IMG/VR virus record: IMGVR_UViG_3300024903_000001
Span: 1-49,977 of that record
Direction: 5' to 3' (one strand)
Origin: a virus
DNA: 49,977 nt
The stretch's first letter is position 1. Every line of letters starts with the position of its first letter. Below the pieces are notes generated by a model that saw nothing but the letters and a program-made list of their open reading frames with translations, ran no database searches and was not told where the DNA came from. A program made the position numbers and the translations under genes. Of this stretch, positions 22,679-29,671 are shown piece by piece.

Positions 22679-23139
22679 GGGCGGGGCTCCTGTTGGCACA
22701 GCCACAGTGCGATCGCGTCGGCGTGGTTGTCGTCGACCACCTCGAAGCCGAGCTCCCGCATCGCCGCCATCATCGCCTCCTTGTTCGCGTTGCCCTTGCC
22801 GGTGGCGTGTTTCTTGATAACGCCGACCGGAACGCCGTCATAAGGAACAGGGGGCGATTGCTGCTCGCACCATTCCTGCAGCGTCATCATCAACCCGCCG
22901 AAAATATGGGCAGCATCGACGCCTTTATGCGCCCTGACGCCTTCGAAGAAGACTTGCCGGATGCAGAGCGCCGCGTGAAGCTGGTCGAGCTTCTGACGGA
23001 ATTTGACGGCGCGCATCCCGCCACCCTGAAACTTACCAGGCTTCAGGCTCCAAGTGCCGGAGACGAGCGCATCGCGCCTGTCGCCGACGCAATAGCCGGT
23101 CGTCGTGCCAAGGTCCAAAGCCAGGGTGGTCATAGGCAT
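22675..23139 (-). CDS. RuvC-like Holliday junction resolvase
   Basis: A 154-residue RNase H-fold endonuclease. The first acidic residue is in ALDLGTTTGYC (residues 7-17), the second in FFEGVRAHKGVDAAHIFGGL (Glu near 65), and the C-terminal pair in DNHADAIALWLC (near 137-148). The VGVIKKHATGKGNANKEAMM block is typical of phage RuvC-like proteins. It would resolve branched DNA before packaging. Two start ATGs lie two codons apart; GGGG upstream suits either. A short intergenic palindrome precedes it. Confidence 0.88.
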   Translation of the reverse strand: MPMTTLALDLGTTTGYCVGDRRDALVSGTWSLKPGKFQGGGMRAVKFRQKLDQLHAALCIRQVFFEGVRAHKGVDAAHIFGGLMMTLQEWCEQQSPPVPYDGVPVGVIKKHATGKGNANKEAMMAAMRELGFEVVDDNHADAIALWLCQQEPRP

Positions 23140-23183
23140 AGTCCCCTTTTATTCTGAAGGTATGAGGCGTTAAATTCTTATGC

Positions 23184-23201
23184 CTAGGATCATGGTCCTA
23201 G
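23184..23201. promoter_or_regulatory. Palindrome CTAGGA-TCATGG-TCCTAG
   Basis: A 6-bp perfect inverted repeat with a 6-base spacer, in the 100-base gap between the RuvC gene and the gene at 23241. It differs from the dispersed operator and occurs once. It may be a binding site of a different regulator or a hairpin in the leftward transcript. Confidence 0.4.
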
Positions 23202-23240
23202 CGTCTGACAGAGGGAGTCAGCAGTTGCGCGCTCGGGCGC

Positions 23241-23864
23241 TTAGTCGACGTGGACGAGGGTCTGAGGATAGTGCCAGGACTCGCCAGACTGGTCCCACAG
23301 AACGCAGACCTTTGAGCCCCCGCCGAGATACGTCACCTTCCCTCTTTCGGGTTCGAAATCAGAGACGGTTGCTTTTAGGTCAACGCGATCGCCGACCTTG
23401 AACGGCCGCGGCGCGACCTCCGGCTCGATCAGACGAGAGGTATCGAGAGGCGGCTCGGCATGGTGAAGTCGAACTCCGCCGGATGGCCAAGACATCGTCC
23501 CCTCGACATAGTCTCCGTTCTTGAAGGCCGGCTCGGCTTTCTCCCGCACCAACACCACGGCCGACGCCGCGTAGACGATAGCGCCGAGCAGTTCGTTGGC
23601 AGCGGCCTCGGTCTCGCCGCGGGCCGCCATGCCGAGGGCCTCCTGGGCCTTCTTCATCACCTGCCCGGCGGCGAAGCCGGGGCCGACCATCCGGCCGATC
23701 TCGAGGATCGGTTGCTTGTCGAAGGGCTTGTCGTTGGCGTGGCGGGCGTTGCCCTTGCCCTCCGCCGACTGGCGATACGCCTCATCCAGCACGCTCTGAA
23801 GCGCGGCGTAATCGCCGCTCTGCCTCCTGCCGCCAGCCTTCGCATTCATCGCCGCATCACTCAT
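23241..23864 (-). CDS. Conserved phage early protein
   Basis: A 207-residue protein. I chose the ATG at 23864 because AAGGAGG lies 7 nt upstream; in-frame ATGs at 23903 and 23957 would add 13 and 31 residues. The N-terminal half contains YAALQSVLDEAYRQSAEGKG, KPFDKQPILEIGRMVGPGFA and GQVMKKAQEALGMAARGE, a block common in rhizobial-type phages. The C-terminal half is a beta-rich domain (FKVGDRVDLKATVSDFEPER, then GKVTYLGGGSKVCVLW), SH3- or KOW-like. A 14-codon ORF (MIAVRRVYAPGNGA) upstream ends on the ATG at 23903 and may be a leader. Function unknown. Confidence 0.65.
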   Translation of the reverse strand: MSDAAMNAKAGGRRQSGDYAALQSVLDEAYRQSAEGKGNARHANDKPFDKQPILEIGRMVGPGFAAGQVMKKAQEALGMAARGETEAAANELLGAIVYAASAVVLVREKAEPAFKNGDYVEGTMSWPSGGVRLHHAEPPLDTSRLIEPEVAPRPFKVGDRVDLKATVSDFEPERGKVTYLGGGSKVCVLWDQSGESWHYPQTLVHVD

Positions 23865-23965
23865 CAGATCCTCCTTCTCATCCGCCGCATCCCCGTTGCT
23901 CATGCGCCGTTCCCTGGCGCGTAAACCCTCCTCACCGCAATCATCTGTCGCCTCCATGTCTCGTT

Positions 23966-24011
23966 GTCGCCCTGATACGTTTCATGTATCCTCAGACGCT
24001 TGTCAAGCGAC
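23966..24011 (-). promoter_or_regulatory. Early leftward control region with palindrome and TTGACA box
   Basis: On the minus strand TTGACA lies at 24006-24001 within CGCTTGACAAGCG, itself a palindrome, and overlaps a GTCGC half-site. A second palindrome, GATAC-GTTTCAT-GTATC, is at 23974-23990, with GTCGC-CCTGA at 23966 on the plus strand. I cannot place a clear -10. It lies directly after the regulator gene at 24003 and before the early genes. Confidence 0.45.
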
Positions 24012-24254
24012 ATTCGTAGAAGGCGACGGAATTTCTTCGCGGGCCATGAACGTCGCCACCTTGACCAGGGTGTCGAGGCGGAAGTTCCGGCCGGCGCGCA
24101 GCAGGCGCACGAAATCCACAGAGCCGTAGGCTTCCAGCGAGTAACGGGTCTGCGACAGGCCCGACGCCTCTAGGTGCTGCTCGACCAGTGCCGGGAAGCC
24201 TTCGAGTCCCTCCTTCAGCGCCTTCGCGGCCTCCTTGATCTGCTCTTCCGTCAT
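24003..24254 (-). CDS. Small helix-turn-helix regulator (Cro-like candidate)
   Basis: An 83-residue protein. The order LVEQHLEASGLSQTRYSLEA, then YGSVDFVRLLRAGRNFRLDT and LVKVATFMARE matches a small helix-turn-helix group common in alphaproteobacteria and their phages (T-G-x-S-x-T-x-F...D-x-x-F-V-x-x-L-R-x-G-R). It is divergent from the primase-helicase gene across a 100-base region with paired operator sites, the position of a Cro- or CII-like switch protein. GGGAGAAG precedes the ATG. The short direct repeat TCGTAGAAGGCGAC flanks it at 24014 and 24321. Confidence 0.68.
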   Translation of the reverse strand: MTEEQIKEAAKALKEGLEGFPALVEQHLEASGLSQTRYSLEAYGSVDFVRLLRAGRNFRLDTLVKVATFMAREEIPSPSTNVA

Positions 24255-24301
24255 CGTCTTCTCCCGCGCCGATCCATCATCGACGTAGACAAGCTACGCC
24301 G

Positions 24302-24336
24302 TTGTCGCTTAGATAGTCAATCGTAGAAGGCGACAA
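24302..24336. promoter_or_regulatory. Divergent control region with inverted operator pair
   Basis: TTGTCGC on the plus strand (24302-24308) and GCGACAA (24330-24336) form an inverted repeat over 35 bases between the divergent regulator (24254) and primase-helicase (24357) genes. Each arm is one operator half-site set (GTCGC-TTAGA and GTCGC-CTTCT). A dimer or tetramer bound here could control both genes. Confidence 0.55.
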
Positions 24337-24356
24337 ACGCCTTACAAGGAGACCCC

Positions 24357-26408
24357 ATGGCAGACGAAACTCTCCGCAGCCAGGCGGTCGCCCTGGCAAA
24401 GCAAGGCCGTCGCGTTTTTCCGTTGCTGCCGAACGGCAAGACGCCGGCAGTCGAAGGGGGAGTTACCAGGGCCTCGTCCGATCCTGAGCGGGTACGCCGC
24501 TTCTGGTCCGAGGCTTTCAGCGAAGATCCGCTGGACTACAATATCGGCATCGCAACGGGCGATGGCCTGGTCGTTCTCGACGTCGACAATAAAGGCGGAA
24601 AGAACGGATCGCTCTCTCTGGAATCACTTGAACTCAGGAACGATGATCTGCCGGTGTCCTTCACCGTTAGTACGCCGACGCATGGTCGCCATGTGTATCT
24701 TGCAATGCCTGATGGCGCTTATGTCCGAAACAGCGCTTCGAAACTCGGCGAAGGGCTCGATATCAGGGGCGATGGTGGCTACGTCGTCGGCCCAGGGTCG
24801 ATTATCGATGGAAAACGCTATGAAATTGAAAACGTAACAAATGATGCATTATCGCCCCAATGGTTCACCGACCTGGTCACGAGCGCAAGGCCAGTCAAGG
24901 CGGATAACGTCGAAACGCTCGGTGGTGTTGACGAAGCGATCGCGGCAGCAAGGGCGAAGCAATGGCTCAAGAACCACGCCGAGCTCTCCAGAGAGGGCGA
25001 TGGTGGCGACACCGCGGCTTATCGCGTCGCCGCCAGGGTGATGGACTTCGGGCTTTCGCCCGACGACGCGCTCGATCTGATGCTCGATCACTGGAACGAC
25101 AGATGCGAGCCGCCGTGGGAACCGGAGCAGCTCGAGGTCATCGTCAACAACGCGGCGCAGTACCGCCAGAAGCCGATCGGCGCCGACAGCGCTGACGTCG
25201 AGTTCGATGTGGTCGAACTGGCGAAAGACGACCTCGGCCAAACCGAGGGCGTTGACGACATGCCCGTCACATCAGGCAACAACCCGTTCGAATACCAGAG
25301 CGCCAGGTCCGCGTCGGCGATGGCGCTGACGCAGAGTGCCAAACCGCTCATCGAAGGGCTGCTCGACCAGGGCGCCATGAGCATGCTCTACGCGCCGCCG
25401 GGCGCCGGCAAGACCTTCGTCACGATCGATTGGCTCTACCACATCGCCGCGGGCAAGCCATGGGCCGGCAGGAAGGTCGAGAAGGGGCTTGCGGTCCACC
25501 TCGCGGCCGAAGGCGGCGGCGGCGTGCGCAAGCGATACAAGGCCTACGACGTGACCTATGGCTGCGCCGAGGATCTGCCGCTCGTGCTGATCTCGGTCTC
25601 CGCGGACCTTCGATCGAACAAGGTCGACTGCAAGAGGCTGATTGCCACGATCAGGGCGGCCGAAGCGGAATTTGGAATGCCATGCGCGATCCTCGCCATC
25701 GACACGCTCTCCAGGGTGCTCGCCGGCGGCGACGAGAACAGCTCGGTGGACGGTGGTGCGCTCGTGAAGAACATCGACGAGGTGCGTGCGGCCATCAAGG
25801 CGCACACCATGCTGATCCACCATACAGGCAAGGCGGAGGGGCGCGGCGCACGCGGCTGGTCGGGCTTCAAGGCGGCGCTCGACACTGAGCTCGAGATCAA
25901 GGACGGGGCGATCCATGTGACCAAGCAACGCGACCTCGAGTTCGCGGAGGCGATCCCCTTCTCGTTGAAGAGCGTGGACCTCGGGCTTGATTCGAACGGC
26001 AATGCGGTGACGTCGGCCGTGGTCGAGATCGGGTCTGCGATGGAGGATTTCGACAGCGTGCTGACGGACCGCGAAGCCGAGGTACTCGATGCCCTGACGG
26101 CCGCGGCGCAGACTAAGTACGGCACGGAGTACAAGGTCGGCAACAAGGCGCAGCCGGTCTCGACGACGGAATGGCGCGTCGCCTGGCAGGCTAAAACCGG
26201 CGAGATTGATAATTCGGAAGAAATTCCCGAAGGAATTAATTTGCCACAAAGCAGCCATAGTTCGAATGGTTCGGCGACCAATCAAGGCTCGCCCCGATTG
26301 GTCGAGAAACCAATCGAGCGTCACAATCTCGCCAACTTTCGAATGGCTCTCGCCCAAAAAGGATTTATCTTACAAACCAAGCGTTCTCAATGGGTTAGAA
26401 TTATTTGA
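24357..26408 (+). CDS. Primase-polymerase / RepA-like helicase fusion
   Basis: A 683-residue replication protein. The N-terminal prim-pol domain (1-200) has PLLPNGKTP, the metal-binding LDVDNKGG (near 75-82) and THGRHVYLAMPDG. A primase C-terminal-like domain follows (200-290). The RecA/AAA_25 helicase part has Walker A YAPPGAGKTF (near 345), Walker B AILAIDTLSRV (near 446) and HHTGKAEGRGARGWSGFK. The last 60 residues are coded by the start of the iteron region. It would synthesise primers and unwind DNA, feeding the family A polymerase. The ribosome binding site AAGGAGA is 5 nt upstream. It is transcribed opposite to the early block. Confidence 0.92.
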   Translation: MADETLRSQAVALAKQGRRVFPLLPNGKTPAVEGGVTRASSDPERVRRFWSEAFSEDPLDYNIGIATGDGLVVLDVDNKGGKNGSLSLESLELRNDDLPVSFTVSTPTHGRHVYLAMPDGAYVRNSASKLGEGLDIRGDGGYVVGPGSIIDGKRYEIENVTNDALSPQWFTDLVTSARPVKADNVETLGGVDEAIAAARAKQWLKNHAELSREGDGGDTAAYRVAARVMDFGLSPDDALDLMLDHWNDRCEPPWEPEQLEVIVNNAAQYRQKPIGADSADVEFDVVELAKDDLGQTEGVDDMPVTSGNNPFEYQSARSASAMALTQSAKPLIEGLLDQGAMSMLYAPPGAGKTFVTIDWLYHIAAGKPWAGRKVEKGLAVHLAAEGGGGVRKRYKAYDVTYGCAEDLPLVLISVSADLRSNKVDCKRLIATIRAAEAEFGMPCAILAIDTLSRVLAGGDENSSVDGGALVKNIDEVRAAIKAHTMLIHHTGKAEGRGARGWSGFKAALDTELEIKDGAIHVTKQRDLEFAEAIPFSLKSVDLGLDSNGNAVTSAVVEIGSAMEDFDSVLTDREAEVLDALTAAAQTKYGTEYKVGNKAQPVSTTEWRVAWQAKTGEIDNSEEIPEGINLPQSSHSSNGSATNQGSPRLVEKPIERHNLANFRMALAQKGFILQTKRSQWVRII

Positions 26409-26555
26409 TTTAATCTCGATTGGTCCCGATTGGTCCCGATTGGTCGCCGATTGGTCTGACAAACCCATCTTTTTCCCTTCGATTGGTTCCCCCCGCTACA
26501 CTTAGGTAGCGGGGAACCAATCGGGGAAGGGCGCCACATCCAGAAAGCCAATCGG
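26277..26555. other. Putative replication origin: CGATTGGT iterons and cruciform
   Basis: The 8-mer CGATTGGT occurs at 26295, 26417, 26427, 26437, 26448 and 26480. Its complement ACCAATCG occurs at 26309 and 26516, with near matches at 26277 and 26548. The copies at 26417-26444 are spaced 10 bp apart, one helical turn. The 26480-26499 and 26506-26523 arms form a long hairpin (two-base bulge, loop ACTTAG). The stretch is AT-rich compared with the rest. It lies just downstream of the primase-helicase, the usual place for an origin bound by such a protein. The gap 26409-26639 has no gene. Confidence 0.65.
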
Positions 26556-26639
26556 CCAACTGAAAACACCGACAGGATCGAAAATGAAATCCCTGGCAAA
26601 ATCGCCTATTTATTTTAATTCGCACCGCGGCGGTGGGGC

Positions 26640-27215
26640 ATGAGCGACGACGGCCTGATCGATGAGGTTACGCGAGCCATCCTACTGGCTGAAGCCGCGA
26701 GGCGCCGCGCGAGGATGGAGGCCAGGACGGCGAAGCTGCGAGCCGAGCTCTATCCGACGGAGCAGGAGAAGGTTCACAAGGCGAGCATTGCCGCGCGTCG
26801 CGCCATGGCGGCGAAGGGCGAGCCAAAAGGGCGGTGGGGTGAGAGCGATCGTGACCGGGCCTTACTGGCGCTCGAGAGCGGCGAGTGGATGGCGCATAGC
26901 GACATCGGCAAGCGGGCGGGGATGACGACGCAGCGGGCGCAATGGGTGATGGCGCATTGCAACCGACATGGGTTGGTCGAGCGCGTCGAAAATGCGGATT
27001 ATGCCGGCAAGCCCCCGCCGAATGCGCCTGTGAAGGAACAGCCAAAGTTCCTATGGCGTCTCACGAGGGCAGGGAAGGCCGTGTGCGGCGATATCCAGGC
27101 TCAGCGGGGGGAGGTCAAGCCGGATAAGGGCGCGGCCGCTCTACGGGCTCGCAGCGAGCGGCTGAAGGCGCAAAAGAAAACCCGCCTCGCGGCGGGCTAT
27201 CTCAGGAGCATGTAG
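26640..27215 (+). CDS. Winged helix-turn-helix protein
   Basis: A 191-residue basic protein after the putative origin. Residues 1-60 are a charged helix (ARRRARMEARTAKLRAELYP). Residues 65-150 form a winged helix-turn-helix (ALLALESGEWMAHSDIGKRA, then TTQRAQWVMAHCNRHGLVER, ending FLWRLTRAGKAV) of the MarR/phage-Rep type. It may bind origin DNA or act as regulator. The last 40 bases overlap a minus-strand terminator. The ribosome binding site is weak (GGTGGGG). Confidence 0.7.
   Translation: MSDDGLIDEVTRAILLAEAARRRARMEARTAKLRAELYPTEQEKVHKASIAARRAMAAKGEPKGRWGESDRDRALLALESGEWMAHSDIGKRAGMTTQRAQWVMAHCNRHGLVERVENADYAGKPPPNAPVKEQPKFLWRLTRAGKAVCGDIQAQRGEVKPDKGAAALRARSERLKAQKKTRLAAGYLRSM
27171..27196 (-). 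terminator. Terminator of the small-gene cluster
   Basis: On the minus strand CCCGCC-GCGA-GGCGGG is followed by TTTTCTTTTG. It directly follows the last small gene (27197) of the leftward cluster and lies within the 3' end of the convergent gene at 26640. Confidence 0.85.
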
Positions 27216-27280
27216 GCGATCCAGAACAGGAAGGCCGAGGTTGTGAGGAAGCGGATGAGGCAGGATGCGGCTGCTATCAT
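27197..27280 (-). CDS. 27-residue membrane peptide
   Basis: A 27-codon ORF beginning with an ATGA overlap on the preceding gene. The product (MIAAASCLIRFL, then a helix SAFLFWIAYMLL ending in R) is a single membrane helix. It lies directly before the terminator, so it is the last gene of the transcript. Unknown function. Confidence 0.5.
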   Translation of the reverse strand: MIAAASCLIRFLTTSAFLFWIAYMLLR

Positions 27281-27474
27281 GCCGCGCCCTCGAAGCGGAA
27301 CCGACCGCGGCGTTTGACGATCGTCATACCCTCCAGAACCTTACCATCGCGTTGGCGGATAATTTGCCAAGTATCGACGCCGATCGGCGCGAGCACCATC
27401 GGCGTGCCGCAGTAGAACTTCAGAACGCTCTCGCGAATAGCTTCGAGCGTCGGAGCGGTTGCGAGTAGCATCAT
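27277..27474 (-). CDS. Small hypothetical protein
   Basis: A 65-residue protein (MMLLATAPTLEAIRESVLKF, then YCGTPMVLAPIGVDTWQIIR). A helix followed by a beta-hairpin and a basic end (KRRGRFRFEG). Stop/start overlaps on both sides (ATGA) support translation. No family recognised. Confidence 0.6.
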   Translation of the reverse strand: MMLLATAPTLEAIRESVLKFYCGTPMVLAPIGVDTWQIIRQRDGKVLEGMTIVKRRGRFRFEGAA

Positions 27475-27650
27475 GACGCCCTCGCTGCAGCTCGCGTCCA
27501 GTTCATGGCGCGCATGGTGACGCTGCGATGCGCGGGGCTCAACCGGTTGGCGTGCGTCAAGGCGCGCTTGAGGGCGATCAGGGCGGCGCGGGGGTTGTCC
27601 AGAAAGAGGTGGATCTGCGCGGTGCGGATCGAGGCTTGAAATTCATTCAT
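27471..27650 (-). CDS. Small helical hypothetical protein
   Basis: A 59-residue ORF with ATGA overlaps at both ends. Sequence features are a helix-turn-helix-sized pair of helices (IRTAQIHLFLDNPRAALIAL and LSPAHRSVTMRAMNWTRAA). Basic overall. It could bind nucleic acid; no recognised family. Confidence 0.55.
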   Translation of the reverse strand: MNEFQASIRTAQIHLFLDNPRAALIALKRALTHANRLSPAHRSVTMRAMNWTRAAARAS

Positions 27651-27760
27651 GACCGGCGCCTTTCATATTCTCGAGCAGACAGGACGTGGTTGACGGTGAC
27701 ACCGGCGAACAGGATCAGCATCCAGCCGATCGCGAGGCCGGCGAGGGTTTCGGGGCTCAT
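27647..27760 (-). CDS. 37-residue membrane protein
   Basis: A short ORF (MSPETLAGLAIGWMLILFAG begins it) with one membrane helix at residues 5-26 and a charged cytoplasmic tail (AREYERRRS). It starts 3 bases after the preceding stop and its own stop overlaps the next ATG. One of three tiny membrane genes in the leftward accessory transcripts. Confidence 0.55.
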   Translation of the reverse strand: MSPETLAGLAIGWMLILFAGVTVNHVLSAREYERRRS

Positions 27761-27762
27761 GT

Positions 27763-28158
27763 CTAGACCGCCTGGATGACGGTGAAGCCAGCATCGCGCA
27801 CGGCGTCATCCCAGCGCTTGCCACCGTCCAAGGATGCGGCATCAATGAAGGCGGCGCGGTCGAATTTGTCGCGCCCCACAATGTCGTCTGGAAGGCGCAG
27901 CGCCGCGCTTGCGACGCTTGCGGAATCCTTATCGTAACCGCCACCGTTGGCGACCCCCTTTGCCAGCGGCGCACCAAGCCAATGAACGAAGGCCGTTGTG
28001 CGGGGGCCAGATGCGCCCCGCTTGATTGCGACCTTGGCAACGCAAACCGGATCGCCCTTGTCGTCTGTGCTGCGACCGAGCACGACATAGGTCGCGACGT
28101 GCGAGAATGCGTTCTCGAACTGATTGTAGACTAGGCCGGCGTTGGTGCGCTTTGTCAT
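27763..28158 (-). CDS. Hypothetical protein
   Basis: A 131-residue protein starting MTKRTNAGLVYNQFENAFSH. The first half is a beta-rich segment (VATYVVLGRSTDDKGDPVCV, then AKVAIKRGASGPRTTAFVHW), the second half has RFDRAAFIDAASLDGGK-like acidic helices (FIDAASLDGGKRWDDAV). No known domain. It belongs to the leftward cluster of small genes that follows the promoter near 29612. Confidence 0.6.
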   Translation of the reverse strand: MTKRTNAGLVYNQFENAFSHVATYVVLGRSTDDKGDPVCVAKVAIKRGASGPRTTAFVHWLGAPLAKGVANGGGYDKDSASVASAALRLPDDIVGRDKFDRAAFIDAASLDGGKRWDDAVRDAGFTVIQAV

Positions 28159-28238
28159 TGGAATGAGCTTTCCCGTTCGCGCTGGCCATGCCGAGCGCGT
28201 TGCTTGTTGGGGTGAAGGTTTGGAAGGGGCGTTGTTTG

Positions 28239-28610
28239 TTAGGTTGTCAGCGGTGTTCCATCGCGGACATAGAGACCGTCATAATCAACGCCAAGGTTGT
28301 TAGCGCTTTCGGCCGCCTTTTGTTCGTCCGTGTAGTACAACCAGGACCAACCAGCTCCTTCGGGCGCCTTTACACGAAATGCTACCGGCCGCTTGCGCAG
28401 CTTGAGCGCGGGTGCATACGCCATCACAGGGCGCACCCACACATGGACGGGCTTTGTGACGCGAGAACTAAGTTCTCGGCCATCGCCGTCTTGCCATGTG
28501 TAGCAAATCGGCGATGTTTTCTTGCAGATGGAAGAGAACGTTTCGGAGTTGCTGAACTCGAAGTGGCGACCGACAGGAAGGTCGCAGAAGCGAATGTCCG
28601 GCTTGCTCAT
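28239..28610 (-). CDS. Hypothetical protein
   Basis: A 123-residue protein beginning MSKPDIRFCDLPVGRHFEFS. The N-terminus (F-x-D-L-x-V-G-x-x-F-E-F) resembles short phage and plasmid proteins that start with a small beta domain. Later segments (VWVRPVMAYAPALKLRKRPV, EGAGWSWLYYTDEQKAAESA) show aromatic, mixed composition. No catalytic motif. An 80-base gap without a gene follows it. Confidence 0.6.
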   Translation of the reverse strand: MSKPDIRFCDLPVGRHFEFSNSETFSSICKKTSPICYTWQDGDGRELSSRVTKPVHVWVRPVMAYAPALKLRKRPVAFRVKAPEGAGWSWLYYTDEQKAAESANNLGVDYDGLYVRDGTPLTT

Positions 28611-28617
28611 GACGTCC

Positions 28618-28737
28618 TCACTTGCCGGCGGCGCTGGAGAGCAGATAAGCCTGCTTGCCGAACATGGTGGCCGCTTTGCGGGCCTGCGAACGGATGCGCT
28701 TGGGCGCGTCCTGTCTCCTGCGGGGTTCGATCTTCAT
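28618..28737 (-). CDS. 39-residue basic protein
   Basis: A small, very basic ORF (MKIEPRRRQDAPKRIRSQAR then KAATMFGKQAYLL) with a good site GGAGAT 8 nt upstream. It lies between two genes of the cluster with a hairpin before it. Likely nucleic-acid binding by charge; unproven. Confidence 0.5.
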   Translation of the reverse strand: MKIEPRRRQDAPKRIRSQARKAATMFGKQAYLLSSAAGK

Positions 28738-28790
28738 GGGCTGTATCTCCTATTTTGCTATGGATTGGGCTTGAAGCTTGGCGCTTCGGT

Positions 28791-28812
28791 TTGGGCGCAG
28801 TGACGCGCCCAA
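28791..28812 (-). other. Intercistronic hairpin TTGGGCGC/GCGCCCAA
   Basis: An 8-bp perfect stem with a 6-base loop between the genes at 28823 and 28618. A second small stem (GAAGC...GCTTC) follows at 28772-28788 and recurs almost exactly at 29064-29081. No T-run, so it is more likely an mRNA processing or stability element than a terminator. Confidence 0.5.
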
Positions 28813-28822
28813 GGCCGAAATG

Positions 28823-29044
28823 TCAGGCGTTGCTAATCACGACAGAGACGACTTGAACGGATTCGCCGGTTTCGCGGTCGATCAGCTTGCGGCCAATCTT
28901 TCGACGCTCTCCGATTGCGTAGTTCTCGGCGGCGCCCATGCTGCGAACACCATGGATCTTGGTCGAGCCATCTGCGTAAGTCGTGATGACGTTCAATACG
29001 ATGGGCCGAGCCAGTTGGGCGGCGATGAAGGCGTCGGTGTCCAT
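28823..29044 (-). CDS. Small hypothetical protein
   Basis: A 73-residue protein starting MDTDAFIAAQLARPIVLNVI, with AAGGGAATAG upstream. The beta-rich middle (TYADGSTKIHGVRSMGAAEN) and the end (GRKLIDRETGESVQVVSVVI) suggest a compact small domain. The 15 bases before its start are identical to those before the gene at 29530. Unknown function. Confidence 0.6.
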   Translation of the reverse strand: MDTDAFIAAQLARPIVLNVITTYADGSTKIHGVRSMGAAENYAIGERRKIGRKLIDRETGESVQVVSVVISNA

Positions 29045-29117
29045 TTGCCTATTCCCTTGTGAGTGAAGCTTTGGCGCTTCGTGCTGCGTCGGATTGGACC
29101 GGCGCAGTGTCGAAGAG

Positions 29118-29333
29118 TCAGGCCGCAGTGGCGTCGTCGGCTTCGATCCAGAGCCGGGCGCCGCAGTCGAGGGGCTTGTGCGGCGAGTAGACGACACGTG
29201 CTGCGCCGATTAATTGGACCTCATGAGCGTATTCACGCTGGCGGCCGCGGCGGATGATAAGCGGGGGAAGATTCTCCCCCGTCTTGGTGTTGCGGGCGAT
29301 CGTCTGCCGGTTGACGTGCACAATCACGCTCAT
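29118..29333 (-). CDS. Small hypothetical protein
   Basis: A 71-residue protein (MSVIVHVNRQTIARNTKTGE, then NLPPLIIRRGRQREYAHEVQ). The pattern is that of small phage proteins with a conserved V-x-R-Q-T-I-A-x-N segment whose function is unknown. It starts within an ATGA overlap on the gene at 29330. Basic first half, acidic end (WIEADDATA). Confidence 0.6.
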   Translation of the reverse strand: MSVIVHVNRQTIARNTKTGENLPPLIIRRGRQREYAHEVQLIGAARVVYSPHKPLDCGARLWIEADDATAA

Positions 29334-29530
29334 CCGACGTACTCGTGCTCGGCGTCGTAACGGATGCGGGGCTGGCACAACTCGCACTCGCCGTTACGTT
29401 CATCTGCCGTGTACTTGCGCTGCACATAGCGCTCGGCCTCGGCGCGGGACTGGAAGGTTTTGATCTCGACGTCCCAGCGATCCATTTTGGGCCGGTCTTC
29501 GCAGACGGTGAAGGTGTCCTGCTTGCGCAT
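29330..29530 (-). CDS. Small protein with CxxC motif
   Basis: A 66-residue protein, the first gene of the leftward cluster after the promoter at about 29612. It contains FQSRAEAERYVQRKYTADER and GECELCQPRIRYD; the CELC pair could bind zinc together with another residue or partner. The AAGGGAATAGGC leader is repeated before 29044. Unknown function. Confidence 0.62.
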   Translation of the reverse strand: MRKQDTFTVCEDRPKMDRWDVEIKTFQSRAEAERYVQRKYTADERNGECELCQPRIRYDAEHEYVG

Positions 29531-29587
29531 GTGCCTATTCCCTTGTGTGGTCGGCGGGGGGGCGTCTCCCTTTCGACAATTGGAGAA

Positions 29588-29636
29588 TGCGACAAAGGAG
29601 ACAGCGCGTCAAGCGCTATTTTGCACAAAAAGCGAC
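29588..29636 (-). promoter_or_regulatory. Leftward promoter with operator sites, between the small-gene cluster and terminase
   Basis: On the minus strand TTGACG (29612-29607) lies within CGCTTGACGCGC. GTCTC-CTTTG (29602-29593) follows in the spacer and CATTCT (29589-29584) is the -10 at 17 bases. A second operator copy, GTCGC-TTTTT-GTGCA (29636-29622), lies upstream toward the terminase gene. Spacing and sequence match the promoter at 19898-19930. Confidence 0.6.
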
Positions 29637-29671
29637 AAGGCGCTAAAGTCATTGAAACAAGGAGGATTTCC

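Noticed and set aside
27929-28189. 86-codon minus-strand ORF upstream of 28158
   Set aside because: It overlaps the gene at 27763-28158 in another frame and its sequence is Arg-rich without family pattern. The 131-residue frame has better composition.
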